A stretch of DNA of 64,000 nt from Pseudomonas mendocina. Lineage in GTDB: Bacteria; Pseudomonadota; Gammaproteobacteria; Pseudomonadales; Pseudomonadaceae. This document shows positions 49,450 to 61,525 of this stretch, piece by piece (the stretch's first letter is position 1; every line of letters starts with the position of its first letter). Made by a program: the position numbers and the translations under genes. The notes under the pieces are model-generated. The model was given only the letters and a program-made list of their open reading frames with translations. It had not been told where the DNA came from and did no database searches. Location: positions 1,984,001 to 2,048,000 of the forward strand of contig CP148074.1 of the NCBI GenBank assembly GCA_037482215.1. The letters are read 5' to 3'.

Positions 49450-50130
49450 CTAGGCAACCCAATCAGCCTGATTGGGTTGATCAAGGTGATGTTCAAGATA
49501 ACGGGCGAATTCGGTGCGACTAATCGTGCGGGCGCCCAAGCTCAGCAGGTGCTCGGTTGGCATCTGACAGTCGATCAAAACAAAGCCCCATTGCTTAAGG
49601 TGTTGCACGAGTGTCGCGAAGGCGAGTTTAGAGGTGTTGTCCGCACGGCTAAACATGGATTCGCCAAAGAACAGCTGGCCCATGGCAAGGCCATAAAGGC
49701 CACCTACGAGTGTGTCGTCTTGCCAGACTTCAACAGAGTGAGCAATTCCGCGCTTATGCAGGGTGATATAGGCCTCCTGCATGTCCTGTGTGATCCAGGT
49801 TTCGTTTGCGTAGCTGCGGGGGGCCGCGCAGGCGCGGATGACCTCGCTGAATGCTTCATCAAAACTGACCCGGTAACGTCCTTGGCGCATGAGTTTGGCC
49901 AAGCTGCGGGAAACATGCAGTTCATCAGGTAGCAGGACGGTGCGTGGATCGGGCGACCACCAGAGAATCGGCTGGCCATCCTGAAACCAAGGGAAACAGC
50001 CATGGCGGTAAGCCTGTATCAGTCGATCTGGGTTGAGGTCGCCGCCAGCTGCGAGCAATCCATTTGGGTTGCGCAGGGCTTTCGATAGCGGGGGGAAATC
50101 AAATGTGTCGCGTTGCAGCCACGTCAGCAT
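49450..50130 (-). CDS. aat: Leucyl/phenylalanyl-tRNA-protein transferase
   Basis: Adds Leu or Phe to proteins with N-terminal Lys or Arg, creating N-degrons for ClpS. 226 residues, normal length. The start [19 protein letters not shown] and the signature [25 protein letters not shown] are diagnostic, with the [19 protein letters not shown] core. It sits 54 bases upstream of ate on the same strand and downstream of trxB after a hairpin. Confidence 0.95.
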   Translation of the reverse strand: MLTWLQRDTFDFPPLSKALRNPNGLLAAGGDLNPDRLIQAYRHGCFPWFQDGQPILWWSPDPRTVLLPDELHVSRSLAKLMRQGRYRVSFDEAFSEVIRACAAPRSYANETWITQDMQEAYITLHKRGIAHSVEVWQDDTLVGGLYGLAMGQLFFGESMFSRADNTSKLAFATLVQHLKQWGFVLIDCQMPTEHLLSLGARTISRTEFARYLEHHLDQPNQADWVA

Positions 50131-50150
50131 GGGCTTGGCCGGAGTAGGGC

Positions 50151-50173
50151 AGGGCGGCTGCAGAGGCCGCCCT
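50151..50173 (-). terminator. Hairpin after trxB (possible terminator)
   Basis: AGGGCGGC / GCCGCCCT around a seven-base loop, immediately after the trxB stop. It lacks a T-tract, so termination would be weak or Rho-assisted. Confidence 0.45.
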
Positions 50174-50182
50174 GGTGGTGGA

Positions 50183-51142
<960 letters not shown>

Positions 51143-51364
51143 TCATAAGCCTTTGTCACAAAAGAAAATGCATGCTCAAATTGGGGAGCACGGACGACAT
51201 TGGTGATTATGCTACACCGAAGTAATGTACGACGGGAGTCGGGTATTGATGCTCAGGCAGCTATTTTGAGTCTGCCGGTCAGAGCCTGGCTAAATTCGTA
51301 CGATCGCTGCATATTTCGCCATTAATTACTCATTCGGCACCGATGGTGCAGGAACAGATGCGTT

Positions 51365-53770
51365 TTGAAGAAATCTAGCTCAACTCCCAAAGCTCTCCCG
51401 GTCTGGCGTCAGCAGCTTCCTTCCCGACTAAAAGAAGGCGCGCTGATTGGTCTGGGTGCGCTCTGCCTATATATGTGGATGGCCCTGCTGACTTACGATG
51501 CGGGCGATCCGGGTTGGACCCATACCAGCACGGTTGATCAGGTGCATAACGCTGCCGGGCGTGCCGGTGCGTGGCTGGCTGATATCTTGTTTATGGTGCT
51601 GGGCTACTTTGCCTATGTCTTCCCGCTACTGCTGGTGCTCAAGACCATTCAGGTATTCAAGACCCGGCATCAGCCATGGCAGTGGAGTGGCTGGTTGTTC
51701 TCGTGGCGCATGATTGGCCTGGTGATTCTGGTGCTTGCCGGTGCTGCGTTGGCCAACATTCATTTCGTAGCGGGGCCGAGTCTGCCTGCATCAGCCGGTG
51801 GCGCTATTGGTGAAAGTATTGGCGAATTTGGCATCAGCGCACTGAATGTCCAAGGAAGTACGTTACTGTTTATTGCGCTATTCCTGTTTGGTCTGACGAT
51901 TTTTGTCGACTTGTCATGGTTCAAAGTGATGGACCTCACCGGCAAGATCACCCTTGATCTGATCGAGTTGATACAAGGGCTCGCCAATCGCTGGTGGAGC
52001 GCCCGCCTGGAGCGCAAACAACTGGTGGCCCAGCTGCGCGAAGTGGATGAACGCGTGACAGAGGTAGCGGCGCCAGTGGTTTCAGATCGCCGTGAGCAGG
52101 CCAAGGTTAAAGAGCGTCTGATTGAGCGTGAAGAGTCACTGAATAAGCACATGAGCGAACGGGTTAATCGCCCGGCTCCGGTTATTGCTGCGCCTGAGGT
52201 TCCTAAGGCTCCTGAGCCGAGTAAGCGTGTACTGAAAGAGAAACAGGTCAGCCTGTTCGAGGACAGTGCTCTGGCTGGAACCTTGCCGCCGATTTCGCTG
52301 TTGGATAAAGCGGAAAAAATTCAGAAGAGTTATTCGCCAGAGTCCCTCGAAGGCATGAGCCGCCTGCTTGAGATCAAACTTAAGGAGTTTGGTGTTGAAG
52401 TGCAGGTGGAGTCTGTCCATCCGGGCCCGGTTATTACCCGTTTTGAAATCCAGCCTGCGGCAGGGGTCAAGGTCAGTCGTATCTCCAACTTGGCGAAGGA
52501 TTTGGCGCGCTCGCTGGCGGTAATCAGTGTACGGGTCGTGGAGGTTATTCCGGGTAAAACCACGGTTGGTATCGAGATTCCTAACGAAGACCGCCAGATC
52601 GTTCGCTTCTCTGAGGTGTTGTCGTCAGCAGAATATGACGAAGCCAAGTCGCCAGTGACGCTTGCTCTGGGCCACGATATTGGCGGCAAGCCAGTGATCA
52701 CTGATTTGGCGCGCATGCCACACCTGCTGGTTGCGGGTACGACTGGCTCCGGTAAGTCGGTGGGCGTTAACGCTATGATTCTGTCGATTCTGTTTAAGTC
52801 GACGCCTGAAGAGGCGCGTCTGATCATGATCGACCCGAAAATGCTGGAGCTGTCGATCTACGAGGGTATTCCGCATCTGCTGTGCCCGGTCGTGACTGAC
52901 ATGAAAGAGGCCGCCAACTCGCTGCGCTGGTCGGTGGCTGAGATGGAGCGCCGTTACAAGCTCATGTCGAAGATGGGCGTGCGTAACCTGGCTGGCTTTA
53001 ACCGTAAGGTCAAAGATGCCATCGAGGCTGGTGAGCCGCTTTCTGACCCGCTGTACAAGCGTGAGAGCATGGAAGACGAGGCTCCGTTGCTGAAGCCGCT
53101 GCCGACCATCGTCGTGATCGTCGACGAATTCGCCGACATGATGATGATCGTTGGTAAGAAGGTTGAAGAGCTGATCGCCCGTATTGCCCAGAAAGCCCGT
53201 GCGGCCGGTATTCACCTGATTCTGGCAACTCAGCGTCCGTCGGTGGATGTGATCACCGGCCTGATCAAGGCCAACATCCCGACCCGTATGGCGTTCCAAG
53301 TGTCCAGCAAGATCGACTCACGGACCATCCTGGATCAGGGCGGGGCAGAACAACTGCTGGGCCATGGTGACATGCTCTATATGCCGCCAGGTACAGGTTT
53401 GCCAATTCGTGTGCACGGTGCTTTTGTTTCAGATGATGAAGTGCACCGTGTTGTAGAGGCATGGAAGCAGCGTGGTGCGCCGGACTACATCGAGGATATT
53501 CTGTCCGGTGGTGAAGAGTCGGGCAGTGGCTTTGAAGGCGGTGGTGAAGGCGGTGGCGAGGGTAGCGAAGAAGATCCGCTGTACGACGAAGCTGTGCGTT
53601 TTGTGACCGAAAGCCGCCGGGCGTCCATTTCTGCTGTGCAGCGCAAGCTCAAGATTGGCTACAACCGCGCAGCGCGTATGATTGAAGCCATGGAAATGGC
53701 TGGCGTTGTGACTTCCATGAATACCAATGGCTCGCGTGAAGTGATCGCGCCGGGCCCGATTCGAGATTAA
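51365..53770 (+). CDS. ftsK: FtsK, DNA translocase of the division septum
   Basis: 801 residues with a TTG start at 51365 ([17 protein letters not shown]), preferred because no in-frame ATG exists that keeps the conserved N-terminus. The membrane domain has about four helices in residues 20-185. A short linker follows (to about 320), much shorter than in E. coli FtsK and closer to SpoIIIE. The motor carries Walker A GTTGSGKS at 458-465 and Walker [12 protein letters not shown] glycine-rich stretch (GGGEGGGEG) precedes the winged-helix gamma domain, which reads KOPS sequences. It moves chromosome ends and activates XerCD at dif. Confidence 0.95.
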   Translation: MKKSSSTPKALPVWRQQLPSRLKEGALIGLGALCLYMWMALLTYDAGDPGWTHTSTVDQVHNAAGRAGAWLADILFMVLGYFAYVFPLLLVLKTIQVFKTRHQPWQWSGWLFSWRMIGLVILVLAGAALANIHFVAGPSLPASAGGAIGESIGEFGISALNVQGSTLLFIALFLFGLTIFVDLSWFKVMDLTGKITLDLIELIQGLANRWWSARLERKQLVAQLREVDERVTEVAAPVVSDRREQAKVKERLIEREESLNKHMSERVNRPAPVIAAPEVPKAPEPSKRVLKEKQVSLFEDSALAGTLPPISLLDKAEKIQKSYSPESLEGMSRLLEIKLKEFGVEVQVESVHPGPVITRFEIQPAAGVKVSRISNLAKDLARSLAVISVRVVEVIPGKTTVGIEIPNEDRQIVRFSEVLSSAEYDEAKSPVTLALGHDIGGKPVITDLARMPHLLVAGTTGSGKSVGVNAMILSILFKSTPEEARLIMIDPKMLELSIYEGIPHLLCPVVTDMKEAANSLRWSVAEMERRYKLMSKMGVRNLAGFNRKVKDAIEAGEPLSDPLYKRESMEDEAPLLKPLPTIVVIVDEFADMMMIVGKKVEELIARIAQKARAAGIHLILATQRPSVDVITGLIKANIPTRMAFQVSSKIDSRTILDQGGAEQLLGHGDMLYMPPGTGLPIRVHGAFVSDDEVHRVVEAWKQRGAPDYIEDILSGGEESGSGFEGGGEGGGEGSEEDPLYDEAVRFVTESRRASISAVQRKLKIGYNRAARMIEAMEMAGVVTSMNTNGSREVIAPGPIRD

Positions 53771-53780
53771 AAGGATTCCC

Positions 53781-54404
53781 ATGCGTCTGATCCGTATGAT
53801 GTTGCTGGCTGTTCTGAGTATCGCCAGTGTTACTGCTACCGCAGATGAAGTGGCAGCCAAGCGCCTGTCTGGGTTGCTGACCCAGGCGCAAACGTTGACT
53901 GCTCGGTTTTCCCAGCTCAGCCTGGATGCTGGCGGTACCCAGTTGCAGGAAACCTCCGGTGAGCTGATCCTCAAACGCCCCGGTCTGTTTCGCTGGCACA
54001 CTGATCAGCCGATGGAGCAACTGCTGGTTTCCAACGGTGAGAAAGTCTGGCTGTATGACCCGGACCTGCAACAAGTCACCATTCAGTCGCTGGATCAACG
54101 CCTGACTCACACTCCGGCGCTGCTGCTCTCTGGGGATGTATCGAAGATTCGTGAGAACTTCGAAATCACCCATAAGGAAGGTGGCAACGTGGTGGATTTC
54201 ATCCTCAAGCCCAAAGCCAAGGACAGCCTGTTTGACAGCCTGCGTCTGTCTTTCCGCAACGACGTGCTGAACGACATGCAGTTGATCGACAGCATTGGTC
54301 AGCGCACCAATATCTTGTTTATGGGGGTGAAGATGAATGAGCCACAGGATAACGCCCAGTTCACCTTTGAAATTCCTGCTGGCGCAGACGTCATTCAGGA
54401 ATAA
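53781..54404 (+). CDS. lolA: LolA, periplasmic lipoprotein carrier
   Basis: Carries lipoproteins from the LolCDE inner-membrane complex to LolB. 207 residues with a signal peptide cleaved near ATA before DEVAAK. The open-barrel fold markers include [17 protein letters not shown] and [25 protein letters not shown] lies before the ATG, which is 10 bases after the ftsK stop, so it shares the ftsK transcript. rarA starts 23 bases downstream. Confidence 0.95.
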   Translation: MRLIRMMLLAVLSIASVTATADEVAAKRLSGLLTQAQTLTARFSQLSLDAGGTQLQETSGELILKRPGLFRWHTDQPMEQLLVSNGEKVWLYDPDLQQVTIQSLDQRLTHTPALLLSGDVSKIRENFEITHKEGGNVVDFILKPKAKDSLFDSLRLSFRNDVLNDMQLIDSIGQRTNILFMGVKMNEPQDNAQFTFEIPAGADVIQE

Positions 54405-54427
54405 GCCCGAGGCATTGCACGCACGTC

Positions 54428-55753
54428 ATGGATTTATTCGGTAAGGCTCCTGTCGCACAGCCACTGGCTGCCCGCCTGCGCGCAACCAGTCTGGACGAGT
54501 ATGTCGGGCAGGAGCACTTACTGGCCCGTGGTAAGCCGCTGCGTGAAGCGTTGGAGCAAGGCGCGCTGCACTCGATGATCTTCTGGGGGCCGCCAGGCGT
54601 TGGAAAAACCACCCTGGCCAAGTTGCTCGCACAGGTCACGGACGCGCATTTTGAGACGATCTCAGCAGTGCTGTCTGGGGTCAAAGAAATCCGCCAGGCC
54701 GTTGAAGTGGCGCAGCAGCACGCTGCTCAATATGGCCGTCGCACCATTCTGTTTGTCGACGAAGTCCACCGATTCAACAAGTCCCAGCAAGATGCATTTC
54801 TACCCTATGTAGAAGACGGCACGCTGATTTTCATCGGGGCGACTACGGAAAACCCTTCATTTGAATTGAACAACGCGCTGCTGTCGCGGGCTCGGGTCTA
54901 TGTGCTTAAGAGCCTCGATGAGGCTGCAATGCGTAAACTGGTAGACCGGGCGCTGACCGAATCCAAGGGGCTAGGTGACCGGCACCTGCAGCTGCCGGAA
55001 GAAAGTTTCAAAATCCTCATGTCCGCAGCCGATGGTGACGGACGCCGGCTCCTGAACTTTCTGGAGAATGCTGCCGATTTGGCAGAAGACGACAGCGAAA
55101 TCGGTACTGAGCTGTTACTGGATCTGCTGGGTGACAGTCGCCGCCGTTTTGATAAGGGCGGCGAAGCGTTCTACGATCAGATTTCTGCGCTGCACAAGTC
55201 TGTCCGGGGTTCCAGCCCAAACGGTGCGCTGTACTGGTATGCGCGGATGCTCGATGGCGGTTGCGACCCGCTTTATATCGCCCGCCGTGTTGTGCGCATG
55301 GCCAGCGAAGATATCGGTAATGCCGACCCGAGAGCACTGACGCTGTGCCTCAACGCTTGGGATGTGCAGGAGCGTCTGGGAAGTCCGGAAGGCGAGCTGG
55401 CGGTGGCGCAGGCCATCGTCTACCTAGCCTGTGCGCCGAAGAGTAATGCGGTTTACACCGGCTTTAAGGCGGCGAAACGCGATGCGGCTGAATATGGCTC
55501 CCTGGAGGTGCCGCTGCACTTACGTAACGCACCGACCAAATTGATGCAGCAGTTGGGGTATGGCGAGGAATACCGCTACGCCCACGATGAGCCTGATGCT
55601 TATGCGGCGGGCGAAGATTACTTCCCGGAAAACTTCGAGCCGCGGGAGTATTACCAGCCTGTACCACGGGGGCTTGAGCTGAAAATTGGTGACAAGCTCA
55701 AGCACCTGAAAAATCTGGACGCCAACAGCCCTCGGCAGAGACGTAAACCATGA
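54428..55753 (+). CDS. rarA: RarA/MgsA replication-associated AAA+ ATPase
   Basis: 441-residue clamp-loader-like ATPase acting at stalled replication forks (Mgs1/WRNIP1 family). Walker A GPPGVGKT is at 54-61, Walker B is [10 protein letters not shown], and the sensor-1 region is GATTENPSF. The C-terminal tetramerisation domain carries [20 protein letters not shown]. It overlaps crcB by an ATGA junction. The lolA-rarA order is conserved in gammaproteobacteria. Confidence 0.94.
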   Translation: MDLFGKAPVAQPLAARLRATSLDEYVGQEHLLARGKPLREALEQGALHSMIFWGPPGVGKTTLAKLLAQVTDAHFETISAVLSGVKEIRQAVEVAQQHAAQYGRRTILFVDEVHRFNKSQQDAFLPYVEDGTLIFIGATTENPSFELNNALLSRARVYVLKSLDEAAMRKLVDRALTESKGLGDRHLQLPEESFKILMSAADGDGRRLLNFLENAADLAEDDSEIGTELLLDLLGDSRRRFDKGGEAFYDQISALHKSVRGSSPNGALYWYARMLDGGCDPLYIARRVVRMASEDIGNADPRALTLCLNAWDVQERLGSPEGELAVAQAIVYLACAPKSNAVYTGFKAAKRDAAEYGSLEVPLHLRNAPTKLMQQLGYGEEYRYAHDEPDAYAAGEDYFPENFEPREYYQPVPRGLELKIGDKLKHLKNLDANSPRQRRKP

Positions 55754-56130
55754 TGCGACTGGCATTGGCGATTGCCCTGGGTGGCGCTGTTGGGTCGGTG
55801 CTGCGTTTTTTCCTTGGGCAGTGGGTAGTGGCCCAGTGGCCACGACATTTCTACCTGGGCACCTTAACTGTGAATGTGCTGGGCTGCCTGTGTATTGGTT
55901 TGCTCTCTGCCTTATTTCTGATGCGCAGCGATTTGCCGGTTGAACTGCGCAGTGGCCTGATCGTTGGTGTGCTGGGTGGTTTCACCACCTTTTCTTCATT
56001 CAGCCTTGAGCTATTCAAGTTGTTTGAAGAGGGCCGCACAACCGAAGCGCTGGTGTACCTAGCTGTCAGTGTTGTGACAGGTATTCTGGCTGTATGGGCG
56101 GGCTTCTCCCTGGTACGTATTTATCAATAA
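55750..56130 (+). CDS. crcB: CrcB/Fluc fluoride channel
   Basis: 126 residues, four hydrophobic helices. Exports toxic fluoride as a dual-topology dimer. The family markers are the N-terminal [15 protein letters not shown] and the [12 protein letters not shown] segment carrying the TTFSSF fluoride-pathway phenylalanines. Its ATG overlaps the rarA stop. No fluoride riboswitch is seen ahead of it, since it lies inside the operon. serS begins 103 bases later. Confidence 0.93.
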   Translation: MMRLALAIALGGAVGSVLRFFLGQWVVAQWPRHFYLGTLTVNVLGCLCIGLLSALFLMRSDLPVELRSGLIVGVLGGFTTFSSFSLELFKLFEEGRTTEALVYLAVSVVTGILAVWAGFSLVRIYQ

Positions 56131-56215
56131 CGCCTGGTGATGTGGCAACAAGCCCATCTAAAGCCTTAAACTGCGCCATTGCTTGCGTGGTGCTGCCATG
56201 CAAACCCTTTTGTGA

Positions 56216-57514
<1,299 letters not shown>

Positions 57515-57531
57515 GCCTTTGCTGATGCCGC

Positions 57532-57564
57532 AACGGGGTGGCTGCGGCCGCCCCGTTTTGTTTT
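57532..57564 (+). terminator. Terminator after serS
   Basis: AACGGGG at 57532-57538 pairs with CCCCGTT at 57551-57557, with an inner GC-rich loop, followed by TTTTGTTTTG. It lies in the 71-base gap before cysG. Confidence 0.7.
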
Positions 57565-57585
57565 GAACGATAGAGTGTGCGCTTC

Positions 57586-58980
57586 ATGGAATTCCTCCCT
57601 CTGTTTCACAAGCTGCAAGGCCGCTGGGTTCTGGTTGTTGGTGGTGGCGAAGTGGCGCTGCGCAAAGCGCGTCTGCTGGCGGATGCCGGTGCTACGTTGC
57701 GTGTTGTTGCGCTGGATGCTGTGGGAGAGCTTGAGCAGCTTGTTCGTACCACTGGCGGCGAGTTGCAGTTACGCGGGTATCAGGCGGCTGATTTAGATAA
57801 GGTCGTGCTGGTTATCGCTGCGACCGATGATTCAGCGCTGAATGCACAGGTATCGGCCGACGCTCAGGCGCAAGGTATTCCGGTCAATGTGGTGGATGCT
57901 CCGCAGCTGTGCAGCGTGATTTTCCCGGCTATCGTCGATCGCTCGCCGCTTGTGGTCGCCGTCAGCAGTGGTGGCGATGCTCCTGTTCTGGCGCGCTTGG
58001 TGCGGGCCAAGATCGAAACCTGGTTGCCTGCGACTTACGGCCATCTGGCTGGTCTGGCCGGGCGCTTCCGCCATCGGGTTAAGGCACTATTGCCTAACGT
58101 CCAGCAGCGCCGGGTGTTTTGGGAGGAGGTCTTTCAGGGACAAATTGCTGAACGCATGTTTGCTGGCAAACAGCAGGAAGCTGAGCAACTGCTGGAGAGC
58201 AAATTGGCGGGCAATGCTGAGCGCAATGTCGGTGAGGTGTATCTGGTAGGCGCAGGGCCAGGTGATCCCGACCTGCTTACCTTCCGCGCGCTGCGACTGA
58301 TGCAACAGGCAGATGTGGTGCTGTATGACCGCCTTGTGGCGCCTGCCATTATCGAGTTGTGCCGTCGCGACGCTGAACGCATCTACGTTGGTAAGCAACG
58401 CTCTGAGCACGCTGTGCCGCAGGATCAGATCAATCAGCGTTTGGTCGATCTGGCCAAAGAGGGTAAGTGCGTGCTGCGCCTGAAGGGCGGCGACCCCTTT
58501 ATCTTTGGCCGTGGCGGTGAGGAAATCGAAGAGCTGGCGTCCCACGGCATTCCGTTTCAGGTGGTGCCGGGCATTACTGCGGCTTCGGGCTGCGCGGCCT
58601 ATTCGGGTATTCCGCTGACCCACCGGGATTATGCGCAGTCTGTGCGTTTCGTTACCGGTCACCTGAAAGATGGCACTACCAATCTGCCGTGGAATGATTT
58701 GGTCGCGCCGGGGCAAACCTTGGTGTTCTACATGGGGCTGGTTGGTTTGCCGTCCATATGCCAACAACTGATTGCCCATGGCCGTTCCGCTGAGACGCCA
58801 GCGGCGCTTATTCAGCAAGGCACTACGCAGAATCAGCGGGTCTTCACCGGCACGCTGGAGACCTTACCGCAGCTGGTGGCTGAGCATGAGGTGAAGGCGC
58901 CGACACTGGTTATCGTCGGTGAGGTCGTTAGTCTCAGGGATAAGCTGGCTTGGTTTGAAGGCGCTCAATCCCAGCTGTAA
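57586..58980 (+). CDS. cysG: CysG, siroheme synthase (trifunctional)
   Basis: Makes siroheme from uroporphyrinogen III for sulfite and nitrite reductases. 464 residues from the ATG at 57586 (a GTG lies three codons earlier). The N-terminal SirC-type domain has the NAD motif [13 protein letters not shown] and the SSGGDAPVL loop. The SUMT methylase begins at about residue 218 with [15 protein letters not shown] and contains [13 protein letters not shown]. All three activities are encoded in one chain, as in E. coli. It converges on tusE with a hairpin between. Confidence 0.95.
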   Translation: MEFLPLFHKLQGRWVLVVGGGEVALRKARLLADAGATLRVVALDAVGELEQLVRTTGGELQLRGYQAADLDKVVLVIAATDDSALNAQVSADAQAQGIPVNVVDAPQLCSVIFPAIVDRSPLVVAVSSGGDAPVLARLVRAKIETWLPATYGHLAGLAGRFRHRVKALLPNVQQRRVFWEEVFQGQIAERMFAGKQQEAEQLLESKLAGNAERNVGEVYLVGAGPGDPDLLTFRALRLMQQADVVLYDRLVAPAIIELCRRDAERIYVGKQRSEHAVPQDQINQRLVDLAKEGKCVLRLKGGDPFIFGRGGEEIEELASHGIPFQVVPGITAASGCAAYSGIPLTHRDYAQSVRFVTGHLKDGTTNLPWNDLVAPGQTLVFYMGLVGLPSICQQLIAHGRSAETPAALIQQGTTQNQRVFTGTLETLPQLVAEHEVKAPTLVIVGEVVSLRDKLAWFEGAQSQL

Positions 58981-58990
58981 GGCTGCTGAA

Positions 58991-59011
58991 CAGGGCTCCG
59001 TGCGAGCCCTG
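58991..59011. terminator. Hairpin between cysG and tusE (possible bidirectional terminator)
   Basis: CAGGGCTC, CGTGC, GAGCCCTG: an eight-pair stem just past the cysG stop. No clear T-tract follows on either strand. Confidence 0.45.
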
Positions 59012-59016
59012 ATGCG

Positions 59017-59352
59017 TCACAGGCAATTGGTCGGCTTGGGCAGCCCCGCCAACTTGGCGGCGAGCTTGGCTGGTGTGCCATTGAACAGGCGATTCAAGTG
59101 CAGGCTGTTGCCTTTCTCGGGGCCGAGGTGCAACGCCGCGTATTTGATCAGCGGACGGTTAGCGGGAGACAGCTGGAATTCGTCGTAGAACTTGCGCAGC
59201 AAGTGCAAGATTTCCCAGTGCTCAGGGCTCAACTGAATACCCTCCTGTGCGGCAAGGGCTTGGGCAGCTTCATCTGACCAGTCTGTCAGTTCGGCGAGGT
59301 AGCCATCCTTATCCAGCGACAGTTCACGCCCAGATATCTGTAATGTACTCAT
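59017..59352 (-). CDS. tusE: TusE/DsrC-like sulfur-transfer protein
   Basis: 111 residues from the ATG at 59352. The DsrC-type fold ends with the conserved penultimate cysteine Cys110 (PTNCL), the persulfide carrier that passes sulfur to MnmA. The start overlaps the tusB stop by four bases. It is the last gene of the minus-strand tusD-tusC-tusB-tusE block, and the relay's target mnmA lies at 39.5-40.7 kb. Confidence 0.93.
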   Translation of the reverse strand: MSTLQISGRELSLDKDGYLAELTDWSDEAAQALAAQEGIQLSPEHWEILHLLRKFYDEFQLSPANRPLIKYAALHLGPEKGNSLHLNRLFNGTPAKLAAKLAGLPKPTNCL

Positions 59353-59639
59353 AACCACGCATTCACTTTGTCGTACTGGCAGCACAGCTCAACAAACGCG
59401 GTGTAATCCACCAGTTGGGCGTTGTGGGCAGCGCTGATATTGCGGGCTGTAACGTCCTCGTCCAGCGCATACAGCGCGGCTGAGACTTGCGTGAGCCTGT
59501 TGCTGGCTTCAGAGCCCTGCAGGGCGTACACCGCATCGCCACTTAGCAGCAAGCCATCTTGCTTGCCCAATACACGCAGGCAGCTTTCTAGGCTGCGATC
59601 CGCATAGGGCGAATGGGAAAGTACATGCAAAGTAGCCAT
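59349..59639 (-). CDS. tusB: TusB/DsrH-like subunit of the sulfur relay
   Basis: 96 residues. DsrH family member beginning MATLHVLSHSPYADRSL and ending with the LVDYTAFVELCCQYDKVNAWL-like strand. Together with TusC and TusD it forms the heterohexamer that receives sulfur from TusA. It overlaps tusE by four bases and tusC by one base. Function rests on the operon context as much as on this short sequence. Confidence 0.9.
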   Translation of the reverse strand: MATLHVLSHSPYADRSLESCLRVLGKQDGLLLSGDAVYALQGSEASNRLTQVSAALYALDEDVTARNISAAHNAQLVDYTAFVELCCQYDKVNAWL

Positions 59640-59998
59640 CAGATCGTAATCACCTTGTCAAAGCGGTCTATCAGGGCGCTGATATCAGCGGGTGACAACT
59701 GCTCTGCGGGCAGGGCCAGCGGAGCTTCAAGGATGCCGCGGGCTTGCAGGCTGTGCTGGCAGATGAACAACTCCTCGACTCCGAACATGTGCAGCGCTTG
59801 CAGGTTGGCGCTCAGGTCTTTTTGTTCAAGGCTGCGAGGCTGCTGATTGGCGCTGAGCTGAAATACGCCGTCATCCATAAACAGCATGGCAATCGGCAGA
59901 TCGAAAGCGCCACCTGCCAGAGCGATGTCCAGTGCTTCTCGGGCGGTGGGGCCGCTCCAGGGCGACTGACGGCTGATGATAAGCATCGACTTGGCCAT
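59639..59998 (-). CDS. tusC: TusC/DsrF-like subunit of the sulfur relay
   Basis: 119 residues from the ATG at 59998 (MAKSMLIISRQSPWSG); the open frame to 60130 is ignored. DsrE/DsrF-like Rossmannoid fold. The tusD stop is one base upstream and the tusB start overlaps its stop by one base, so the three are tightly coupled. It is the non-catalytic partner of TusD. Confidence 0.91.
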   Translation of the reverse strand: MAKSMLIISRQSPWSGPTAREALDIALAGGAFDLPIAMLFMDDGVFQLSANQQPRSLEQKDLSANLQALHMFGVEELFICQHSLQARGILEAPLALPAEQLSPADISALIDRFDKVITI

Positions 59999-59999
59999 C

Positions 60000-60392
60000 T
60001 CAGTTATCTCCAAAGCAGATAAGCCGGTCGGCAAGCTGAGCCGCTTCGTGCAGCTGACCCAAGCCCGAAAGCTCCCAGGGGGTATGAGCGTTAGCCGCAG
60101 GGCGGTTATAGCGCTGCGCCTCCTGCTCATTCAGCACGCCCCGGCGAAGGGCCGCAGCAATGCAGACGACCGCGTCCAGTTGATGCTTCTCGATTAACGT
60201 GCGCCACTCGCCCGGCATATCCAGCTCATCCTGCGGGCTAACGATATTGCTCGATGCTGTGTGAACGCTGTCCTGATAAAAGAACAGACGCACGATTTCA
60301 TGCCCCGAATTCAGGGCAGCTTCAGCAAAGCGCAGGGCGCGGCGCGAAGAGGGTGCGTGAGGCGGTGCAAACAGAGCGATCGCGAATTTCAT
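60000..60392 (-). CDS. tusD: TusD/DsrE-like subunit of the sulfur relay
   Basis: 130 residues. First gene of the block. The catalytic cysteine, equivalent to Cys78 of E. coli TusD, is Cys77 in AVVCIAAALRRG; it takes the sulfur from TusA and hands it to TusE. The MKFAIALFAPPHAP start is family-typical. One base separates its stop from the tusC start. Confidence 0.93.
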   Translation of the reverse strand: MKFAIALFAPPHAPSSRRALRFAEAALNSGHEIVRLFFYQDSVHTASSNIVSPQDELDMPGEWRTLIEKHQLDAVVCIAAALRRGVLNEQEAQRYNRPAANAHTPWELSGLGQLHEAAQLADRLICFGDN

Positions 60393-60462
60393 GGCAGGCC
60401 ATACAAATGCATTTGCGCAAATGATAAGGCCTTGCCGGGCCTTTCACAAAAGCGCAGATAAC

Positions 60463-60498
60463 AAAAAAGCCCTGCCGGAGGTTGCCGGGCAGGGCTTT
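60463..60498 (-). terminator. Intrinsic terminator after yccA
   Basis: An 11-pair stem AAAGCCCTGCC / GGCAGGGCTTT with an 11-base loop and a T-tract on the minus strand. It isolates yccA from tusD. Confidence 0.85.
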
Positions 60499-60516
60499 GG
60501 GGGCGAGCGCTGAGTA

Positions 60517-61185
60517 TCAGTCGTCGCTGCCCATGATGCCGAACAGCTGCAACAGACTGACGAACAGGTTGTAGATCGACACGTACAGGCTGATGGTAGC
60601 CAGGATGTAGTTGCGCTCACCGCCATGGATGATGGCGCTGGTCTGATACAGGATGCAGACCGATGAGAACAGAACAAAGCCAGCGCTGATCGCCAGTTGC
60701 AGGCCGCTAATCTGGAAGAAGAAGCTGGCAACCACCGCGCCCAACAGGACAAAGAAACCGGCGGTGATAAAGCCGCTGAGGAAGCTCATGTCCTTACGGG
60801 TCGTCAGCACATAGGCAGACAGGCCACAGAACACCAGCGCCGTCATGGCAAAGGCCGAACTGATCACTTCCGCGCCATTAGCCATGCCCAGGTAACGGTT
60901 GAGAATTGGGCCAAGGGTGTAGCCCATAAAACCGGTCAGGGCGAGGGTAGAAACCAGCCCCCAGCCAGAGTTGCGCAGTTTAACTGTGAGGAAGAACAGG
61001 CCATAGAAACCGATCAGCACCACGAAAATATTCGGATAAGGCAGGTTGGCCTGTTGCGAGAAATAAGCCACCAGACCACTGAAGGCGAGCGTGATCGCCA
61101 GCAGGCCGTAAGTATTGCGCAGGACGCGGCTTACCTCCTGCTGTTCCGCCTGGGTGTGGTCCAGAGCGTAGTTGTGTTGATTCAT
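60517..61185 (-). CDS. yccA: YccA-like Bax inhibitor-1 family membrane protein
   Basis: 222 residues from the ATG at 61185 with AGGAG upstream. Seven hydrophobic helices follow a short polar N-terminus ([19 protein letters not shown]). E. coli YccA is a substrate and inhibitor of the FtsH membrane protease, and other members conduct calcium; the role here is inferred. A terminator follows it, separating it from tusD. The start is 130 bases from the divergent tRNA-Ser. Confidence 0.9.
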   Translation of the reverse strand: MNQHNYALDHTQAEQQEVSRVLRNTYGLLAITLAFSGLVAYFSQQANLPYPNIFVVLIGFYGLFFLTVKLRNSGWGLVSTLALTGFMGYTLGPILNRYLGMANGAEVISSAFAMTALVFCGLSAYVLTTRKDMSFLSGFITAGFFVLLGAVVASFFFQISGLQLAISAGFVLFSSVCILYQTSAIIHGGERNYILATISLYVSIYNLFVSLLQLFGIMGSDD

Positions 61186-61269
61186 GCTGAAACTCCTGAT
61201 TGCTGGTCTTTCCATACCAAGGATAGTGGCGACTATAGCAGAGCTTTTTCAACTTCTTGCACGAAGAGT

Positions 61270-61297
61270 TTGACAGCGTGTAACTATCGGGTAAGAT
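61270..61297 (+). promoter_or_regulatory. Promoter of tRNA-Ser
   Basis: TTGACA at 61270-61275 and TAAGAT at 61292-61297, with a 16-base spacer. The following GC-rich discriminator GCCGCCC is typical of stringently controlled stable RNA promoters. Confidence 0.65.
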
Positions 61298-61314
61298 TGC
61301 CGCCCGCAGACGCC

Positions 61315-61404
61315 GGAAGCGTGGCAGAGCGGTTGAATGCAACGGTCTTGAAAACCGTCGAAGGGGAAACTCTTCCGTGAGTTCGAATCTCACCGCTTCC
61401 GCCA
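61315..61404 (+). tRNA. tRNA-Ser (UGA anticodon)
   Basis: A 90-nucleotide class II tRNA with encoded CCA (61402-61404). The acceptor arm GGAAGCG pairs with CGCTTCC. The anticodon stem ACGGT/ACCGT encloses loop CTTGAAA with TGA at 61349-61351. A long variable arm follows, then GTTCGAATC as the T-loop. This arrangement matches tRNA-Ser, which reads UCA codons. Confidence 0.96.
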
Positions 61405-61410
61405 TACACC

Positions 61411-61445
61411 AAAGCAAAAGCCCCGCAATGCGGGGCTTTTGCTTT
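61411..61445 (+). terminator. Terminator after tRNA-Ser
   Basis: A perfect 16-pair stem AAAGCAAAAGCCCCGC / GCGGGGCTTTTGCTTT with an AAT loop, six bases after the tRNA CCA end. Confidence 0.92.
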
Positions 61446-61525
61446 TATGCTTTATAAAAAGTCCTGTGCGCTTCTGAGCCTCTTTCGATTGGTTCAGGCG
61501 AGGGCGAATTTCCTGGAGCGCCTGT

